Positions 31,398 through 41,743 of a stretch of DNA of 49,018 bases are shown here, piece after piece; the first letter of the stretch is position 1, and each line of letters starts with the position of its first letter. Source of the stretch: an uncultured Maritimibacter sp. (GTDB lineage Bacteria > Pseudomonadota > Alphaproteobacteria > Rhodobacterales > Rhodobacteraceae); assembly GCA_913063035.1 (NCBI GenBank), contig CAJXYS010000022.1, positions 1 to 49,018 of the forward strand. Reading direction: 5' to 3'. Under the pieces are notes generated by a model, which was not told where the DNA came from, did no database searches, and was given only the letters and a program-made list of their open reading frames with translations. The position numbers and the translations under genes were made by a program.

Positions 31398-33031
31398 GCG
31401 CGCCCGGGCAGCGGCTGATCCCGGCCCTTGGCGACTGGGACGCGATGCGGGAGACCTTTCGCTGGCCGCGGCCCGCGCGGTTCAGCATCGCCGATGCCTG
31501 TTGCGAGGACTGGGCCGCGGTTGCGCCCGACCGGGTCGCCGTCATCCAGGTCACCGAGAGCGGCGCGCGCCGGGCGCTGACCTATGGCGGGCTGTCGGAC
31601 CAGTCGAACCGGCTGGCGCACGCGCTGGCCGCCCGCGGCATCGGGCGGGGTGACCGGGTCGGCGTGCTGCTCGCGCAGGCCCCCGAGGTGCTGGTCACCC
31701 ATATGGCGGCCTACAAGCTCGGCGCGATCGTCCTGCCGCTTTTCACCCTGTTCGGCGCGGACGCGCTGCGCTACCGGCTTGCCGACAGCGGGGCGGCAGC
31801 GGTCATCACCGATGCCGCGAACCTGGACAAGCTCATGGCGGTGCGCGGCGATCTGCCGGGGCTCTCGACCGTCATCTCGCTCGACGGGGCCGGGGACGAG
31901 GCGCTCGGCTGGCAGGACCTTCTGGCCGCGGCCTCCGGGGCCCCGGTGCGGGCCGAGACCACGCCGGACGACCCGGCGGTGCTGATCTACACATCCGGCA
32001 CCACCGGGCCGCCCAAGGGCGCGCTGCATGCACATCGCTTCCTGCTGGGGCACCTGCCGTCGATAGAACTGCATCACGAGGGCTTCCCCCAGCCCGGGGA
32101 TTGCGGCTGGACCCCGGCGGACTGGGCGTGGATCGGCGGGCTCATGGACATGGCGATGCCATGTCTCTACTACGGCGTGCCGCTGGTGGCCCATCGCATG
32201 GCGAAGTTCGACCCGGCCGCGGCCTGGGCGCTGATCCGGCGCGAAAAGATCCGCAACCTGTTCCTGCCGCCCACCGCGCTGAAGCTGATGCGCGCGGCGC
32301 CGGTGCCCGAAGGCGTCGGTATCCGCACGATCGGATCGGGCGGCGAGTCGCTCGGCGCCGAGATGCTGGACTGGGCGCAGGGAACGCTGGGCGTCGGCAT
32401 CAACGAGTTCTACGGGCAGACCGAATGCAATCTCGTGCTGGCCAGCTGCCACGGCACGATGGAGGTTCGGCCGGGATCGATGGGCAAGCCGGTGCCGGGC
32501 CATGACGTCGCGATCATCGACGACGCCGGGCGCGTGCTGGCGCCGGGCGAGACCGGCGAGATCGCGGTGCGCCGGCCGAACCCGGCGATGTTTCTCGGCT
32601 ACTGGAACCAGCCCGAGAAGACGGCAGAGAAATTCGTCGGCGACTGGATGCGCACGGGCGACATGGGCATCTGCGACGCGGACGGGTATTTCACCTTCGT
32701 CGCCCGCGACGATGACGTGATCACCTCGGCCGGCTACCGAATCGGGCCGGGCGAGATCGAAAGCTGTCTCGCCGCGCACCCCGACGTCGTGATGGCCGCG
32801 GCGGTGGGGGTCCCCGACCCGGTGCGGACGGAAGTCGTGCAGGCCTTCGTGGTGCTGCGCGAGGGGGCACGGGCCGAGGGGCTGGAACCGGCGCTGATAG
32901 ACCGGGTGCGCAGCCGGGTCTCGCCCCATGTCGCCCCGCGCCGCGTCTACGTCATCGACGAGATGCCGATGACGGCGACCGGCAAGATCATGCGCCGTGC
33001 GCTGCGCATGAAAGCCGTTTCCGAAGAATAG
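31394..33031 (+). CDS. AMP-binding acyl-CoA synthetase
   Basis: A 545-aa member of the ANL adenylating superfamily, which activates a carboxylic acid as acyl-AMP and then acyl-CoA. The P-loop motif YTSGTTGPPKG (residues 199-209), GINEFYGQTECN, the hinge region ARDDDVITSAGYRIGPGEIE and the C-terminal catalytic lysine (K531 in MTATGKIMRR) are all present. The overall pattern resembles medium-chain or acetyl-type acyl-CoA synthetases. The substrate is not clear from sequence. It is coupled to the small lipoprotein gene by ATGA, and it converges on glmS with 15 bases between stops. Confidence 0.85.
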   Translation: MSAPGQRLIPALGDWDAMRETFRWPRPARFSIADACCEDWAAVAPDRVAVIQVTESGARRALTYGGLSDQSNRLAHALAARGIGRGDRVGVLLAQAPEVLVTHMAAYKLGAIVLPLFTLFGADALRYRLADSGAAAVITDAANLDKLMAVRGDLPGLSTVISLDGAGDEALGWQDLLAAASGAPVRAETTPDDPAVLIYTSGTTGPPKGALHAHRFLLGHLPSIELHHEGFPQPGDCGWTPADWAWIGGLMDMAMPCLYYGVPLVAHRMAKFDPAAAWALIRREKIRNLFLPPTALKLMRAAPVPEGVGIRTIGSGGESLGAEMLDWAQGTLGVGINEFYGQTECNLVLASCHGTMEVRPGSMGKPVPGHDVAIIDDAGRVLAPGETGEIAVRRPNPAMFLGYWNQPEKTAEKFVGDWMRTGDMGICDADGYFTFVARDDDVITSAGYRIGPGEIESCLAAHPDVVMAAAVGVPDPVRTEVVQAFVVLREGARAEGLEPALIDRVRSRVSPHVAPRRVYVIDEMPMTATGKIMRRALRMKAVSEE

Positions 33032-33046
33032 CCTGCGGGCCGGTCT

Positions 33047-34870
33047 TCACTCGACGGTCACGGACTTGGCGAGGTTGCGCGGCTGGTCGACATCCGTGCC
33101 CTTGTTCACCGCCGCGTGGTAGGCCAGCAGCTGGGCCGGCAGCGCGTAAAGCATCGGCGCGAAGACCGGGTCCGTCTCGGGCAGGGTGATCGCGCGCCAG
33201 ACGCCGTCGCCGGCCTCCGTGACGCCGGCGGCGTCCGAGATCAGCAGCACCTTGCCCTTGCGCGCCATGACCTCCTGCATGTTCGAGACCGTCTTGTCGA
33301 ACAGCGCGTCGCGCGGCGCGAAAACCACCACCGGCACCTTCTTGTCGATCAACGCGATGGGGCCGTGCTTCAGTTCGCCCGATGCATAACCTTCGGCGTG
33401 TATATAGCTGATTTCCTTTAGCTTAAGGGCGCCCTCAAGGGCGATCGGAAACATCGGGCCACGCCCGAGGAACAGCACGTCATGGGCCTCGGAGACGCGG
33501 ATCGCGGCCTGGCGGATCGTCTCTTCCTGGGCGAGCGCGGCATTCATCTGGCCCGGCACACGCCGCAGCGAGTCGACGAGTGCCTGGTGCCGCTCGGGGG
33601 TCAGATGGCCCCGGTCGGTGCCGGCGCGCAGCGCCAGCGCCGCCAGCACCGCGAGCTGGCAGGTGAACGCCTTGGTCGAGGCGACGCCGATCTCGGTCCC
33701 GGCCAGGATCGGCAGGGCCAGGTCGCTTTCCCGCGCGATGGTCGACGTGGTGACGTTGACGACCGAGACCACCGCCGCCACCTTCCCGCGCACATGGCGC
33801 AGCGCGGCCAGCGTGTCGGCGGTTTCGCCGGACTGGCTGACGAAGACGGCGATGGATTTCGACGAGAGCGGGGGTTCGCGGTAGCGATACTCCGAGGCGA
33901 TATCGATATCCGCCGGCAGGCCCGCGATCTGCTCGAACCAGTATTTCGCCACCGCGCAGGCGTAAAAGGCCGTGCCGCAGGCCACCAGGGTGATCCGGTC
34001 CGCCCCGGCAAAGTCGAGATCGCCCTCGGGCAGACGGATATCGGTGCCTTCGCCCGAGAGGTAATGGGCGATGGCGTTACCCACCACGGTCGGCTGCTCG
34101 TGGATTTCCTTTTCCATGTAATGGCGGTAGCGGCCCTTTTCCGCCGCCGAGAGGTCGAGGTGAATGACCTGCATCTCGCGCGCGACCGGATGGCCGTCGA
34201 AATCCAGGATCTCGGCCCCGGCCCGGGTGATGATGGCCCAGTCGCCTTCCTCGAGATAGGTGATGCGGTCCGTCATGGGCGCCAGCGCCAGCGCGTCGGA
34301 TCCCACGAACATCTCGCCGTCGCCATGCCCGATGGCCAGCGGCGATCCCTTGCGCGCCGCGATCAGCAGATCCTCCTCGCCTTCGAAGAGAAAGACCAGC
34401 GCGAAGGCGCCTTCGAGCGCGCGGATCGTCTCGGCGGCGGCGTCGCGCACCGGCAGGCCGTCCTCGATATGCGCGCGCATCAGGATCGCGACGGTTTCGG
34501 TATCGGTCTCGGTTTCGAAGCTGTAGCCCCGGGCTTCGAGATCGCTGCGCAGGCTGCGGAAATTCTCGATGATCCCGTTATGGACCACCGCCACCGGACC
34601 CGAGACATGGGGATGCGCGTTGGTCGTGCTCGGGGCGCCGTGCGTGGCCCAGCGTGTATGGCCGATCCCGGCCCGCCCCCGCAGGGGCTCGTGCACCAGC
34701 GCATCCGAGAGATTGACCAGCTTTCCCATGGCGCGACGCCGGTCCAGGTGACCCGCCTGGACCGTTGCGATGCCGGCACTGTCATAGCCGCGGTATTCCA
34801 GCCGTTTCAGCCCGTCCAGCAGCATCGGCGCCGCTTCGTGATTGCCCAGAACGCCTACGATCCCGCACAT
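33047..34870 (-). CDS. glmS: Glutamine-fructose-6-phosphate aminotransferase (isomerizing)
   Basis: The 607-aa GlmS makes glucosamine-6-phosphate from fructose-6-phosphate and glutamine, the first step to UDP-GlcNAc for peptidoglycan and LPS. It begins MCGIVGVLG with the N-terminal nucleophile Cys exposed after Met removal. The glutaminase domain (1-240) is followed by two SIS sugar-isomerase domains with SQSGETADTLAAL and the family C-terminus LAKSVTVE. GAGGAAAGGG precedes the ATG. It follows glmU by 15 bases, forming a two-gene operon. The short gap leaves no space for a glmS ribozyme. Confidence 0.97.
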   Translation of the reverse strand: MCGIVGVLGNHEAAPMLLDGLKRLEYRGYDSAGIATVQAGHLDRRRAMGKLVNLSDALVHEPLRGRAGIGHTRWATHGAPSTTNAHPHVSGPVAVVHNGIIENFRSLRSDLEARGYSFETETDTETVAILMRAHIEDGLPVRDAAAETIRALEGAFALVFLFEGEEDLLIAARKGSPLAIGHGDGEMFVGSDALALAPMTDRITYLEEGDWAIITRAGAEILDFDGHPVAREMQVIHLDLSAAEKGRYRHYMEKEIHEQPTVVGNAIAHYLSGEGTDIRLPEGDLDFAGADRITLVACGTAFYACAVAKYWFEQIAGLPADIDIASEYRYREPPLSSKSIAVFVSQSGETADTLAALRHVRGKVAAVVSVVNVTTSTIARESDLALPILAGTEIGVASTKAFTCQLAVLAALALRAGTDRGHLTPERHQALVDSLRRVPGQMNAALAQEETIRQAAIRVSEAHDVLFLGRGPMFPIALEGALKLKEISYIHAEGYASGELKHGPIALIDKKVPVVVFAPRDALFDKTVSNMQEVMARKGKVLLISDAAGVTEAGDGVWRAITLPETDPVFAPMLYALPAQLLAYHAAVNKGTDVDQPRNLAKSVTVE

Positions 34871-34885
34871 GGTGTCACCCTTTCC

Positions 34886-36235
34886 TCAATTCGTCTTCCG
34901 GGCCTTGATGGCGCGCAGCCGCTCGATGAGGCGGATGCCGAGGCCCGGTTTGTTGCTTTGCTTGCCGCGGGCGATGGCGAGCGCGCCGTCGGGCACGTCC
35001 TCGGTGATCACCGACCCTGACCCGGTCATCGCCCGCGCGCCGATATTGACGGGGGCAACCAGCATCGTGCTCGACCCGATGAAGGCGTCCGCGCCGATCT
35101 CGGTGCGATGCTTCATCACCCCGTCATAGTTGCAGGTGATGGTGCCCGCCCCGATATTGCTGCGCGCGCCCACATGGGCATCGCCGATATAGGTCAGGTG
35201 GTTGACCTTCGCACCGTCGTCGATCACGGCGTTCTTGACCTCGACGAAGTTCCCGACATGCACGTCGTTGGCCAGTTCCGCGCCCGGGCGCAGCCGGGCG
35301 AAGGGGCCGACGGTCGCGCCGTGGCTGACATGGCAGCCCTCGAGATGGCAGAAGCCCCGGATCTCGGCGCCGGACTCGACCGTGACGCCGGGGCCGAAGA
35401 TCACGTTCGGCCCGATGACCGTGTCCCGGCCGATCACCGTGTCATGGGCGAAGAACACGGTCTCGGGCGCGGTGAGCGTGACGCCGCCGGCCATCGCCTC
35501 GGTCCGCGCGCGGTCCTGGAAGACGGCCTCGGCACGGGCCAGGTCGGCGCGGGTGTTGACGCCCAGCGTCTCGGCCTCGTCACACCGGATCGCCGTGCAG
35601 GAGAGGCCCCGCGCATTGGCCAGCCCCACAATGTCGGTGAGGTAATACTCACCCGCGGCATTGTCGTTGCCGATGGCGCCGACAAGCGTGGACAGGGTTT
35701 CGGCGCTTGCACAGATCACGCCGGAATTACAGAACTTTATCGCCCGCTCTTCATCCGTTGCATCCTTCGCCTCGACGATGTGGGCCAGCCGGTCGCCATC
35801 CATCACCAGCCGCCCGTACCGGCCCGGTTCGGCGGCTTCGAAGCCGAGGACGACGACGTCGTGCCCGGCCTGCCGCGCCTCGCGCATCGCCGCGAGCGTC
35901 TCGGGGCGGATGAAGGGCGTGTCCCCGAAGAGCACGACAGCGTCGCCGGCGAATCCCGACAGGGTCGGCATCGCCTGGGCCACGGCGTGGCCGGTGCCGA
36001 GCTGTTCTTCCTGGGTGACGGTGATCGCCTCGGGATCATGGGCGCGGGCGGCATCGGCGACCGCGGCGCCGCCATGCCCGGCCACCACCACGGTCCGCGC
36101 GGCCTCGAGCGCGCGGCCGGCCTCCATCGCGTGGACGAGCAGCGGCGCGCCCGCGAGCCTGTGCAGGACCTTCGGCGTATCGGAGAGCATTCTCGTGCCC
36201 TGGCCCGCGGCCAGGATAATCAGCGCTGTCGGCAT
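34886..36235 (-). CDS. glmU: Bifunctional GlmU (GlcN-1-P acetyltransferase / UDP-GlcNAc pyrophosphorylase)
   Basis: A 449-aa cytosolic enzyme. The N-terminal uridylyltransferase domain has LAAGQGTRMLSDTPKVLH with the nucleotide-binding glycine loop and conserved Arg and Lys. The C-terminal part (from about residue 230) is a left-handed beta-helix of hexapeptide repeats (IGRDTVIGPNVIFGPGVTV) ending in the acetyltransferase site region YIGDAHVGARSNIGAGTITCNYDG. I chose ATG 36235 (MPTALIIL), the normal family start; the frame is open to 36319. It is followed 15 bases later by glmS, so two steps of UDP-GlcNAc synthesis are co-expressed. Confidence 0.96.
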   Translation of the reverse strand: MPTALIILAAGQGTRMLSDTPKVLHRLAGAPLLVHAMEAGRALEAARTVVVAGHGGAAVADAARAHDPEAITVTQEEQLGTGHAVAQAMPTLSGFAGDAVVLFGDTPFIRPETLAAMREARQAGHDVVVLGFEAAEPGRYGRLVMDGDRLAHIVEAKDATDEERAIKFCNSGVICASAETLSTLVGAIGNDNAAGEYYLTDIVGLANARGLSCTAIRCDEAETLGVNTRADLARAEAVFQDRARTEAMAGGVTLTAPETVFFAHDTVIGRDTVIGPNVIFGPGVTVESGAEIRGFCHLEGCHVSHGATVGPFARLRPGAELANDVHVGNFVEVKNAVIDDGAKVNHLTYIGDAHVGARSNIGAGTITCNYDGVMKHRTEIGADAFIGSSTMLVAPVNIGARAMTGSGSVITEDVPDGALAIARGKQSNKPGLGIRLIERLRAIKARKTN

Positions 36236-36264
36236 GTGTTGTGTCTTCAATTTCCTTTCCGCCC

Positions 36265-36292
36265 CTTTTATCTGGTGTCGGACCCGGCGCAA
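36265..36292 (-). promoter_or_regulatory. Candidate glmU-glmS promoter
   Basis: On the minus strand, TTGCGC (36292-36287), a 16-base spacer and TAAAAG (36270-36265) lie 30 bases before the glmU ATG. GGAAAGGAAATTGAAG between them provides purine-rich ribosome-binding sequence. Confidence 0.45.
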
Positions 36293-36341
36293 GGCCGGGG
36301 CGGCGCGGGGCCGCATCAAGATTGTTTACGGCGGATTACAG

Positions 36342-36363
36342 CCTCGGCGGCTTCCCGCCGAGG
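36342..36363 (+). promoter_or_regulatory. Perfect 9-bp hairpin at the gph ribosome-binding site
   Basis: Arms CCTCGGCGG (36342-36350) and CCGCCGAGG (36355-36363) enclose a CTTC tetraloop. The 3' arm ends in GAGG, the start of the purine-rich GAGGAAAGGGG (36360-36370) that precedes the gph ATG at 36375. No T run follows on either strand, so it is unlikely to be an intrinsic terminator. Confidence 0.5.
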
Positions 36364-36374
36364 AAAGGGGCGCC

Positions 36375-37040
36375 ATGCGCACGGTGATCTTCGACCTGGA
36401 CGGCACGCTCGCGGATACGAGCGGCGATCTGATCGCGGCGGCGAATGCCTGTTTCCGCGACATGGGCCAGGACGGCCTGCTGGACCCGGCGCGCGACCGG
36501 CTGACGGCGTTCCGCGGCGGGCGCGCGATGCTGCGGCTGGGCCTGGAGCGCCGCGGCCTGCCATGGTCAGAGGCCGACGTGGATGCCGCCTATCCGCGCC
36601 TGCTCGAGGCCTACGAAGCCGATATCGACCGGCACACGCGGCTCTATCCCGGCGCGCTCGCCGCGGTGGAGGGGTTGGCGACGGCCGGCTACCGGGTCGG
36701 CATATGCACCAACAAGCCCGCCGCGCTGGCCGAGCTTCTGCTCGATCGGCTGGGGGTGCGGGACCGCTTCGCGTCGATGATCGGGGCTGACACGCTGCCG
36801 GTGCGCAAGCCCGACCCGGCACCCTACATGGCGGCCGTGGAACGGGCCGGGGGGGCGGTCGCAAGCTCGCTTCTGGTGGGCGATACCGAGACCGACCGCG
36901 AAACGGCGCGCGCGGCCGGCGTGCCCTGCATCCTCGTCGCGTTCGGCCCCGAGGGCCCGGGACTCGCGCGGCTCGACCCGGAGGCGTTGCTCGCGCATTA
37001 CGACGATCTCGGCCGGGTGGTCGCGGGGCTGATCGGCTAA
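36375..37040 (+). CDS. gph: HAD-family phosphatase, phosphoglycolate phosphatase-like
   Basis: A 221-aa haloacid-dehalogenase hydrolase. Motif I is FDLDGTLADT with the nucleophile D7 and the acid D9, motif II is GICTNKP, and the late motifs are RKPDPAPYMAAVE and LVGDTETDRETARAAGVP. The cap domain lies between residues 15 and 85. Phosphoglycolate phosphatase is the best family match, but close HAD relatives act on pyrophosphate or other phosphates, so the symbol is provisional. It is divergent from glmU, with a strong hairpin next to its ribosome-binding site. No Rubisco genes are in the window. Confidence 0.8.
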   Translation: MRTVIFDLDGTLADTSGDLIAAANACFRDMGQDGLLDPARDRLTAFRGGRAMLRLGLERRGLPWSEADVDAAYPRLLEAYEADIDRHTRLYPGALAAVEGLATAGYRVGICTNKPAALAELLLDRLGVRDRFASMIGADTLPVRKPDPAPYMAAVERAGGAVASSLLVGDTETDRETARAAGVPCILVAFGPEGPGLARLDPEALLAHYDDLGRVVAGLIG

Positions 37041-37109
37041 GGCGCTTGGCCCTTGACCGCCGGGCGGGGCGGGCGCAGTCTTTGCCCGCCGGCGAGGAGC
37101 ACAACGCCC

Positions 37110-38318
37110 ATGACAGACAGCTTCGAGGGGAATTTCACCCAGCAGGAGCCGATCCCCGAAGAGGCGATCGACGCCGCGCTCGGCGTGCTGCGCTCTGGCC
37201 GGCTGCACCGCTACAACACCGATCCCGGCGAGATCGGCGAGACCGCGCAGCTCGAGCTTGATTTCGCGGCGATGACCGGCGCGCGCTACTGCCTCGCGGT
37301 GACCTCGGGCGGCTACGCGCTCGCCACCGCGCTCAGGGCGCTTGGGGTCGGCCCCGGAGACCGGGTGCTGACGAACGCCTTCACCCTGGCGCCGGTGCCC
37401 GGCGCCATCGCCAGCGTCGGCGCGACACCGGTCCTCGTGGAGGTCACCGAGGATCTGGTGATCGACCTTGACGACCTGGCGGCGAAGATCCCGGCCAGCG
37501 GCGCGCGTATCCTGATGCTGAGCCACATGCGCGGGCATATCTGCGACATGGACCGGCTGATGGCGGTCTGCGACGCCGCCGGGGTCACGGTGGTCGAGGA
37601 TTGCGCGCACACCATGGGCGCGGCCTGGAACGGGGTGCCGTCCGGGCGGCACGGGCGGCTCGGCTGTTTCTCGACCCAGACCTACAAGCACGTCAATTCC
37701 GGCGAGGGCGGCCTGATCGTCAGCGACGACGCCGCGGTCATGGCGCGGGCCACGATCCTGTCCGGCAGCTACATGTTCTATGGCCGCCATCCCGCCGGGC
37801 CGCCGGAGGAGACCTTCGAGACCATACGGCTGGAGACGCCCAATTGCTCGGGGCGGATGGACAACCTGCGCGCCGCGATCCTGCGCCCGCAGCTCGCGAG
37901 GCTGGACGATCAGGTCACGGCCTGGACCGCCCGCTACCGCGCGGTGGAGGAGGGGCTCGCCGGCGTGCCGGGCCTGGCGCTGGTGCCGCGCCCCGCCGCC
38001 GAGCGGTTCGTCGGCTCGTCGATCCAGTTCCGGCTGCCGGGCTGGGCGCCGGCACGGATCGGGGCGCTGCTGGCGGCCGCCGCGGCGCGGGGGGTGGCGC
38101 TGAAGTGGTTCGGGGCGGAGACGCCGCAGGGCTATACGTCGCGCCATGACAGCTGGCGTTATGCGCCGGCGCAGGATCTGCCGCGAACGGACGCGGTGCT
38201 GGCGACGCTGCTGGACATGCGGCTACCGCTGACCTTCAGCCTGGAGGATTGCCGGCTGATCGCCCGGATCCTGCGCGAGGAGATCGCCCGCGCCGGCGCA
38301 CGCCCGGCGGCCGAGTAA
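37110..38318 (+). CDS. DegT/DnrJ/EryC1/StrS-type PLP aminotransferase
   Basis: A 402-aa PLP enzyme of the sugar-aminotransferase family. The Schiff-base lysine is K193 in TQTYKHVNSGEGG, the PLP-binding Asp is D164 in VVEDCAHTMGA, and LAVTSGGYALATALRAL forms the phosphate-binding part. Such enzymes usually aminate keto-sugars for surface polysaccharides or antibiotics, but no nucleotide-sugar, glycosyltransferase or antibiotic genes are near, so the substrate is unknown. The LHRYNTDPGE start region and SHMRGHICDMDRL are also consistent. GGCGAGGAG precedes ATG 37110 at a rather long spacing. It may be co-transcribed with gph (69-base gap). Confidence 0.8.
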   Translation: MTDSFEGNFTQQEPIPEEAIDAALGVLRSGRLHRYNTDPGEIGETAQLELDFAAMTGARYCLAVTSGGYALATALRALGVGPGDRVLTNAFTLAPVPGAIASVGATPVLVEVTEDLVIDLDDLAAKIPASGARILMLSHMRGHICDMDRLMAVCDAAGVTVVEDCAHTMGAAWNGVPSGRHGRLGCFSTQTYKHVNSGEGGLIVSDDAAVMARATILSGSYMFYGRHPAGPPEETFETIRLETPNCSGRMDNLRAAILRPQLARLDDQVTAWTARYRAVEEGLAGVPGLALVPRPAAERFVGSSIQFRLPGWAPARIGALLAAAAARGVALKWFGAETPQGYTSRHDSWRYAPAQDLPRTDAVLATLLDMRLPLTFSLEDCRLIARILREEIARAGARPAAE

Positions 38319-38338
38319 CGCGCTGCGCGCGGATCCAT

Positions 38339-38372
38339 GCCTCCGGCGGGGATATTTCCGCCACTTGGAGAG
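38339..38372 (+). repeat. Intergenic motif resembling a common Rhodobacterales repeat
   Basis: The stretch beginning GCCTCCGGCGGGGATATTT and continuing to ACTTGGAGAGG looks like a motif that I recall recurring in intergenic regions of many Rhodobacterales genomes. Only one clear copy is seen in this window. It contains a small hairpin (GGCGG 38345-38349 with CCGCC 38358-38362). Its role is unknown; it lies between the aminotransferase and the leucine operon. Confidence 0.35.
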
Positions 38373-38403
38373 GGGGCGCGCGCCGCGGCGGACGCGGTGG
38401 CGC

Positions 38404-38433
38404 TTGACCGGCGGGGCGCGAGTCGGATAGAAA
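38404..38433 (+). promoter_or_regulatory. Promoter of the leucine/isovalerate operon
   Basis: TTGACC (38404-38409), an 18-base spacer and TAGAAA (38428-38433) match sigma-70 spacing. The predicted transcription start falls inside the inverted repeat at 38434-38447. GGGAGG (38453-38458) is the ribosome-binding site for ivd. Confidence 0.5.
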
Positions 38434-38447
38434 TGAACACATGTTCA
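38434..38447 (+). promoter_or_regulatory. Operator-like inverted repeat before ivd
   Basis: TGAACA and TGTTCA form a perfect 6-bp inverted repeat around a CA centre. It lies directly after the -10 element and over the expected start of transcription, the usual place for a repressor site. A TetR-, GntR- or MerR-type regulator of branched-chain acid catabolism is likely but is not encoded in the window. Confidence 0.55.
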
Positions 38448-38466
38448 ATTAAGGGAGGCGCGGTCC

Positions 38467-39630
38467 ATGTTCACCGCCACGATGAATTTCGCGCTCGGCG
38501 AGGAGGTCGAGGCACTGCGCGACATGGTGCATCGCTGGGCGCAGGAGCGCGTCAAGCCCATGGCGGCAGAGATTGACAGCTCCAACGCCTTTCCCAACGC
38601 GCTCTGGAAGGAGATGGGGGATCTCGGCCTGCTCGGAATCACCGTCGACGAGGCCTATGGCGGGGCCGGCATGGGGTACCTGGCGCATGTGGTCGCGGTC
38701 GAGGAGATCGCCCGCGCCTCTGCCTCGGTGAGCCTGTCCTACGGGGCGCATTCGAACCTCTGCGTGAACCAGATCAAGCTGAACGGCACCGAGGCGCAGA
38801 AAGAGAAATACCTGCCCGGGCTGATCTCGGGCGACCATGTAGGCGCGCTCGCCATGTCGGAGGCCGGGGCGGGATCCGACGTGGTGTCGATGAAGCTGCG
38901 GGCCGAGAAGAAGAACGGCTATTACACGCTGAACGGCACCAAGTACTGGATCACCAACGGCCCGGACGCCGACACGCTGGTCGTCTATGCCAAGACCGAT
39001 CCCGAGGCCGGGTCCAAGGGCATCACCGCCTTTATCGTCGAGAAGTCCATGACCGGTTTCTCGACCAGTCCGCATTTCGACAAGCTCGGCATGCGCGGAT
39101 CGAACACCGCCGAGCTGGTCTTCGACGACGTGGAAGTGCCCTTCGAGAACGTGCTGGGCGCGGAGGGCCGGGGCGTGCGCGTCTTGATGTCCGGGCTCGA
39201 CTACGAACGGGTGGTGCTGGCCGGGATCGGCACCGGCATCATGGCCGCCTGTCTCGACGAGATCATGCCCTACATGGCCGAGCGCAAGCAGTTCGGCCAG
39301 CCGGTGGGCAGCTTCCAGCTGATGCAGGGCAAGATCGCCGACATGTACACGGCGATGAACACGGCCCGCGCCTATGTCTACGCGGTCGCCCAGGCCTGTG
39401 ACCGGGGCGAGGTGACCCGCCAGGACGCGGCCGCCTGCGTGCTTTATGCATCGGAGGAGGCGATGAAGCAGGCCCACCAGGCGGTGCAGGCGATGGGGGG
39501 GGCGGGCTTCCTGTCGGACACGCCGGTCAGCCGGATCTTCCGCGACGCCAAGCTGATGGAGATCGGCGCCGGCACCAGCGAGATCCGCCGCATGCTGATC
39601 GGGCGCGAACTGATGGGAGCGATGGGGTGA
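38467..39630 (+). CDS. ivd: Isovaleryl-CoA dehydrogenase
   Basis: A 387-aa FAD-dependent acyl-CoA dehydrogenase that oxidises isovaleryl-CoA to 3-methylcrotonyl-CoA in leucine breakdown. Family features are the [20 protein letters not shown] helix, [16 protein letters not shown], the tell-tale catalytic Glu in [11 protein letters not shown] (residue 247, the isovaleryl-type position in that helix rather than the C-terminal site of short-chain enzymes) and the C-terminal [16 protein letters not shown]. The downstream genes for the next three pathway steps fix the substrate. GGGAGG lies 8 bases before ATG 38467. Confidence 0.94.
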   Translation: MFTATMNFALGEEVEALRDMVHRWAQERVKPMAAEIDSSNAFPNALWKEMGDLGLLGITVDEAYGGAGMGYLAHVVAVEEIARASASVSLSYGAHSNLCVNQIKLNGTEAQKEKYLPGLISGDHVGALAMSEAGAGSDVVSMKLRAEKKNGYYTLNGTKYWITNGPDADTLVVYAKTDPEAGSKGITAFIVEKSMTGFSTSPHFDKLGMRGSNTAELVFDDVEVPFENVLGAEGRGVRVLMSGLDYERVVLAGIGTGIMAACLDEIMPYMAERKQFGQPVGSFQLMQGKIADMYTAMNTARAYVYAVAQACDRGEVTRQDAAACVLYASEEAMKQAHQAVQAMGGAGFLSDTPVSRIFRDAKLMEIGAGTSEIRRMLIGRELMGAMG

Positions 39631-39652
39631 CGCGCGCCCCGCGGAGAGGCTG

Positions 39653-40035
39653 ATGGAGCTGCTGGAACCCACCGGGGACGGCTTCCTGCACGCCCAGTTG
39701 CCGGAACTCGTCTCGGTCCTGGAATGGGTCGCGGCGGGGATCGACCTGCTGGCGATCGGCGTGCTGCTGATCGGGGCGGTGCGCTTCGTCGTCGATCTCT
39801 TCCAGGCCGAGCGCGCCGGCGCGGATCGCCTGCACCAGCTCGAACTCGCGCGGGTCGAGCTGGGGCGCTACATCCTTGCCGGGCTCGAACTCTTCATCGT
39901 CACCGACATCATCAAGACCGCGCTCTCGCTGGCCATGGCCGACCTGATCTTCCTCGGTCTGCTGGTCGGGATCCGCGCGGTCACCTCGTATTTCCTCACC
40001 CAGGAGATTCGCGAAATCCGCGAAAAGGGGGACAA

Positions 40036-40039
<4 letters not shown>
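39653..40039 (+). CDS. DUF1622-family membrane protein in the leucine operon
   Basis: A 128-aa protein with three predicted membrane helices (about residues 24-44, 71-92 and 95-112) and charged connecting loops. The second part ([23 protein letters not shown] followed by [21 protein letters not shown]) matches what I recognise as DUF1622. These small membrane proteins have no known function. It lies 22 bases after ivd, with GGAGAGG before its ATG, and its stop overlaps the mccB GTG start (GTGA at 40036-40039), so it is co-translated with a catabolic enzyme. A role in anchoring or transport is possible but unproven. Confidence 0.8.
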
Positions 40040-41640
<1,601 letters not shown>

Positions 41641-41743
41641 GGCTCCCGATGACCGAGCCGGGCGGCATGCCGCCATCCGACGACGCGGGGACGCTCGGGC
41701 CGGCCCCGACGCCCGGCGCAGCGACAAGAACGGAGACACTGGC

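Noticed and set aside
34871-34885. Possible glmS ribozyme upstream of glmS
   Set aside because: Only 15 bases separate glmU and glmS, so there is no space for one.
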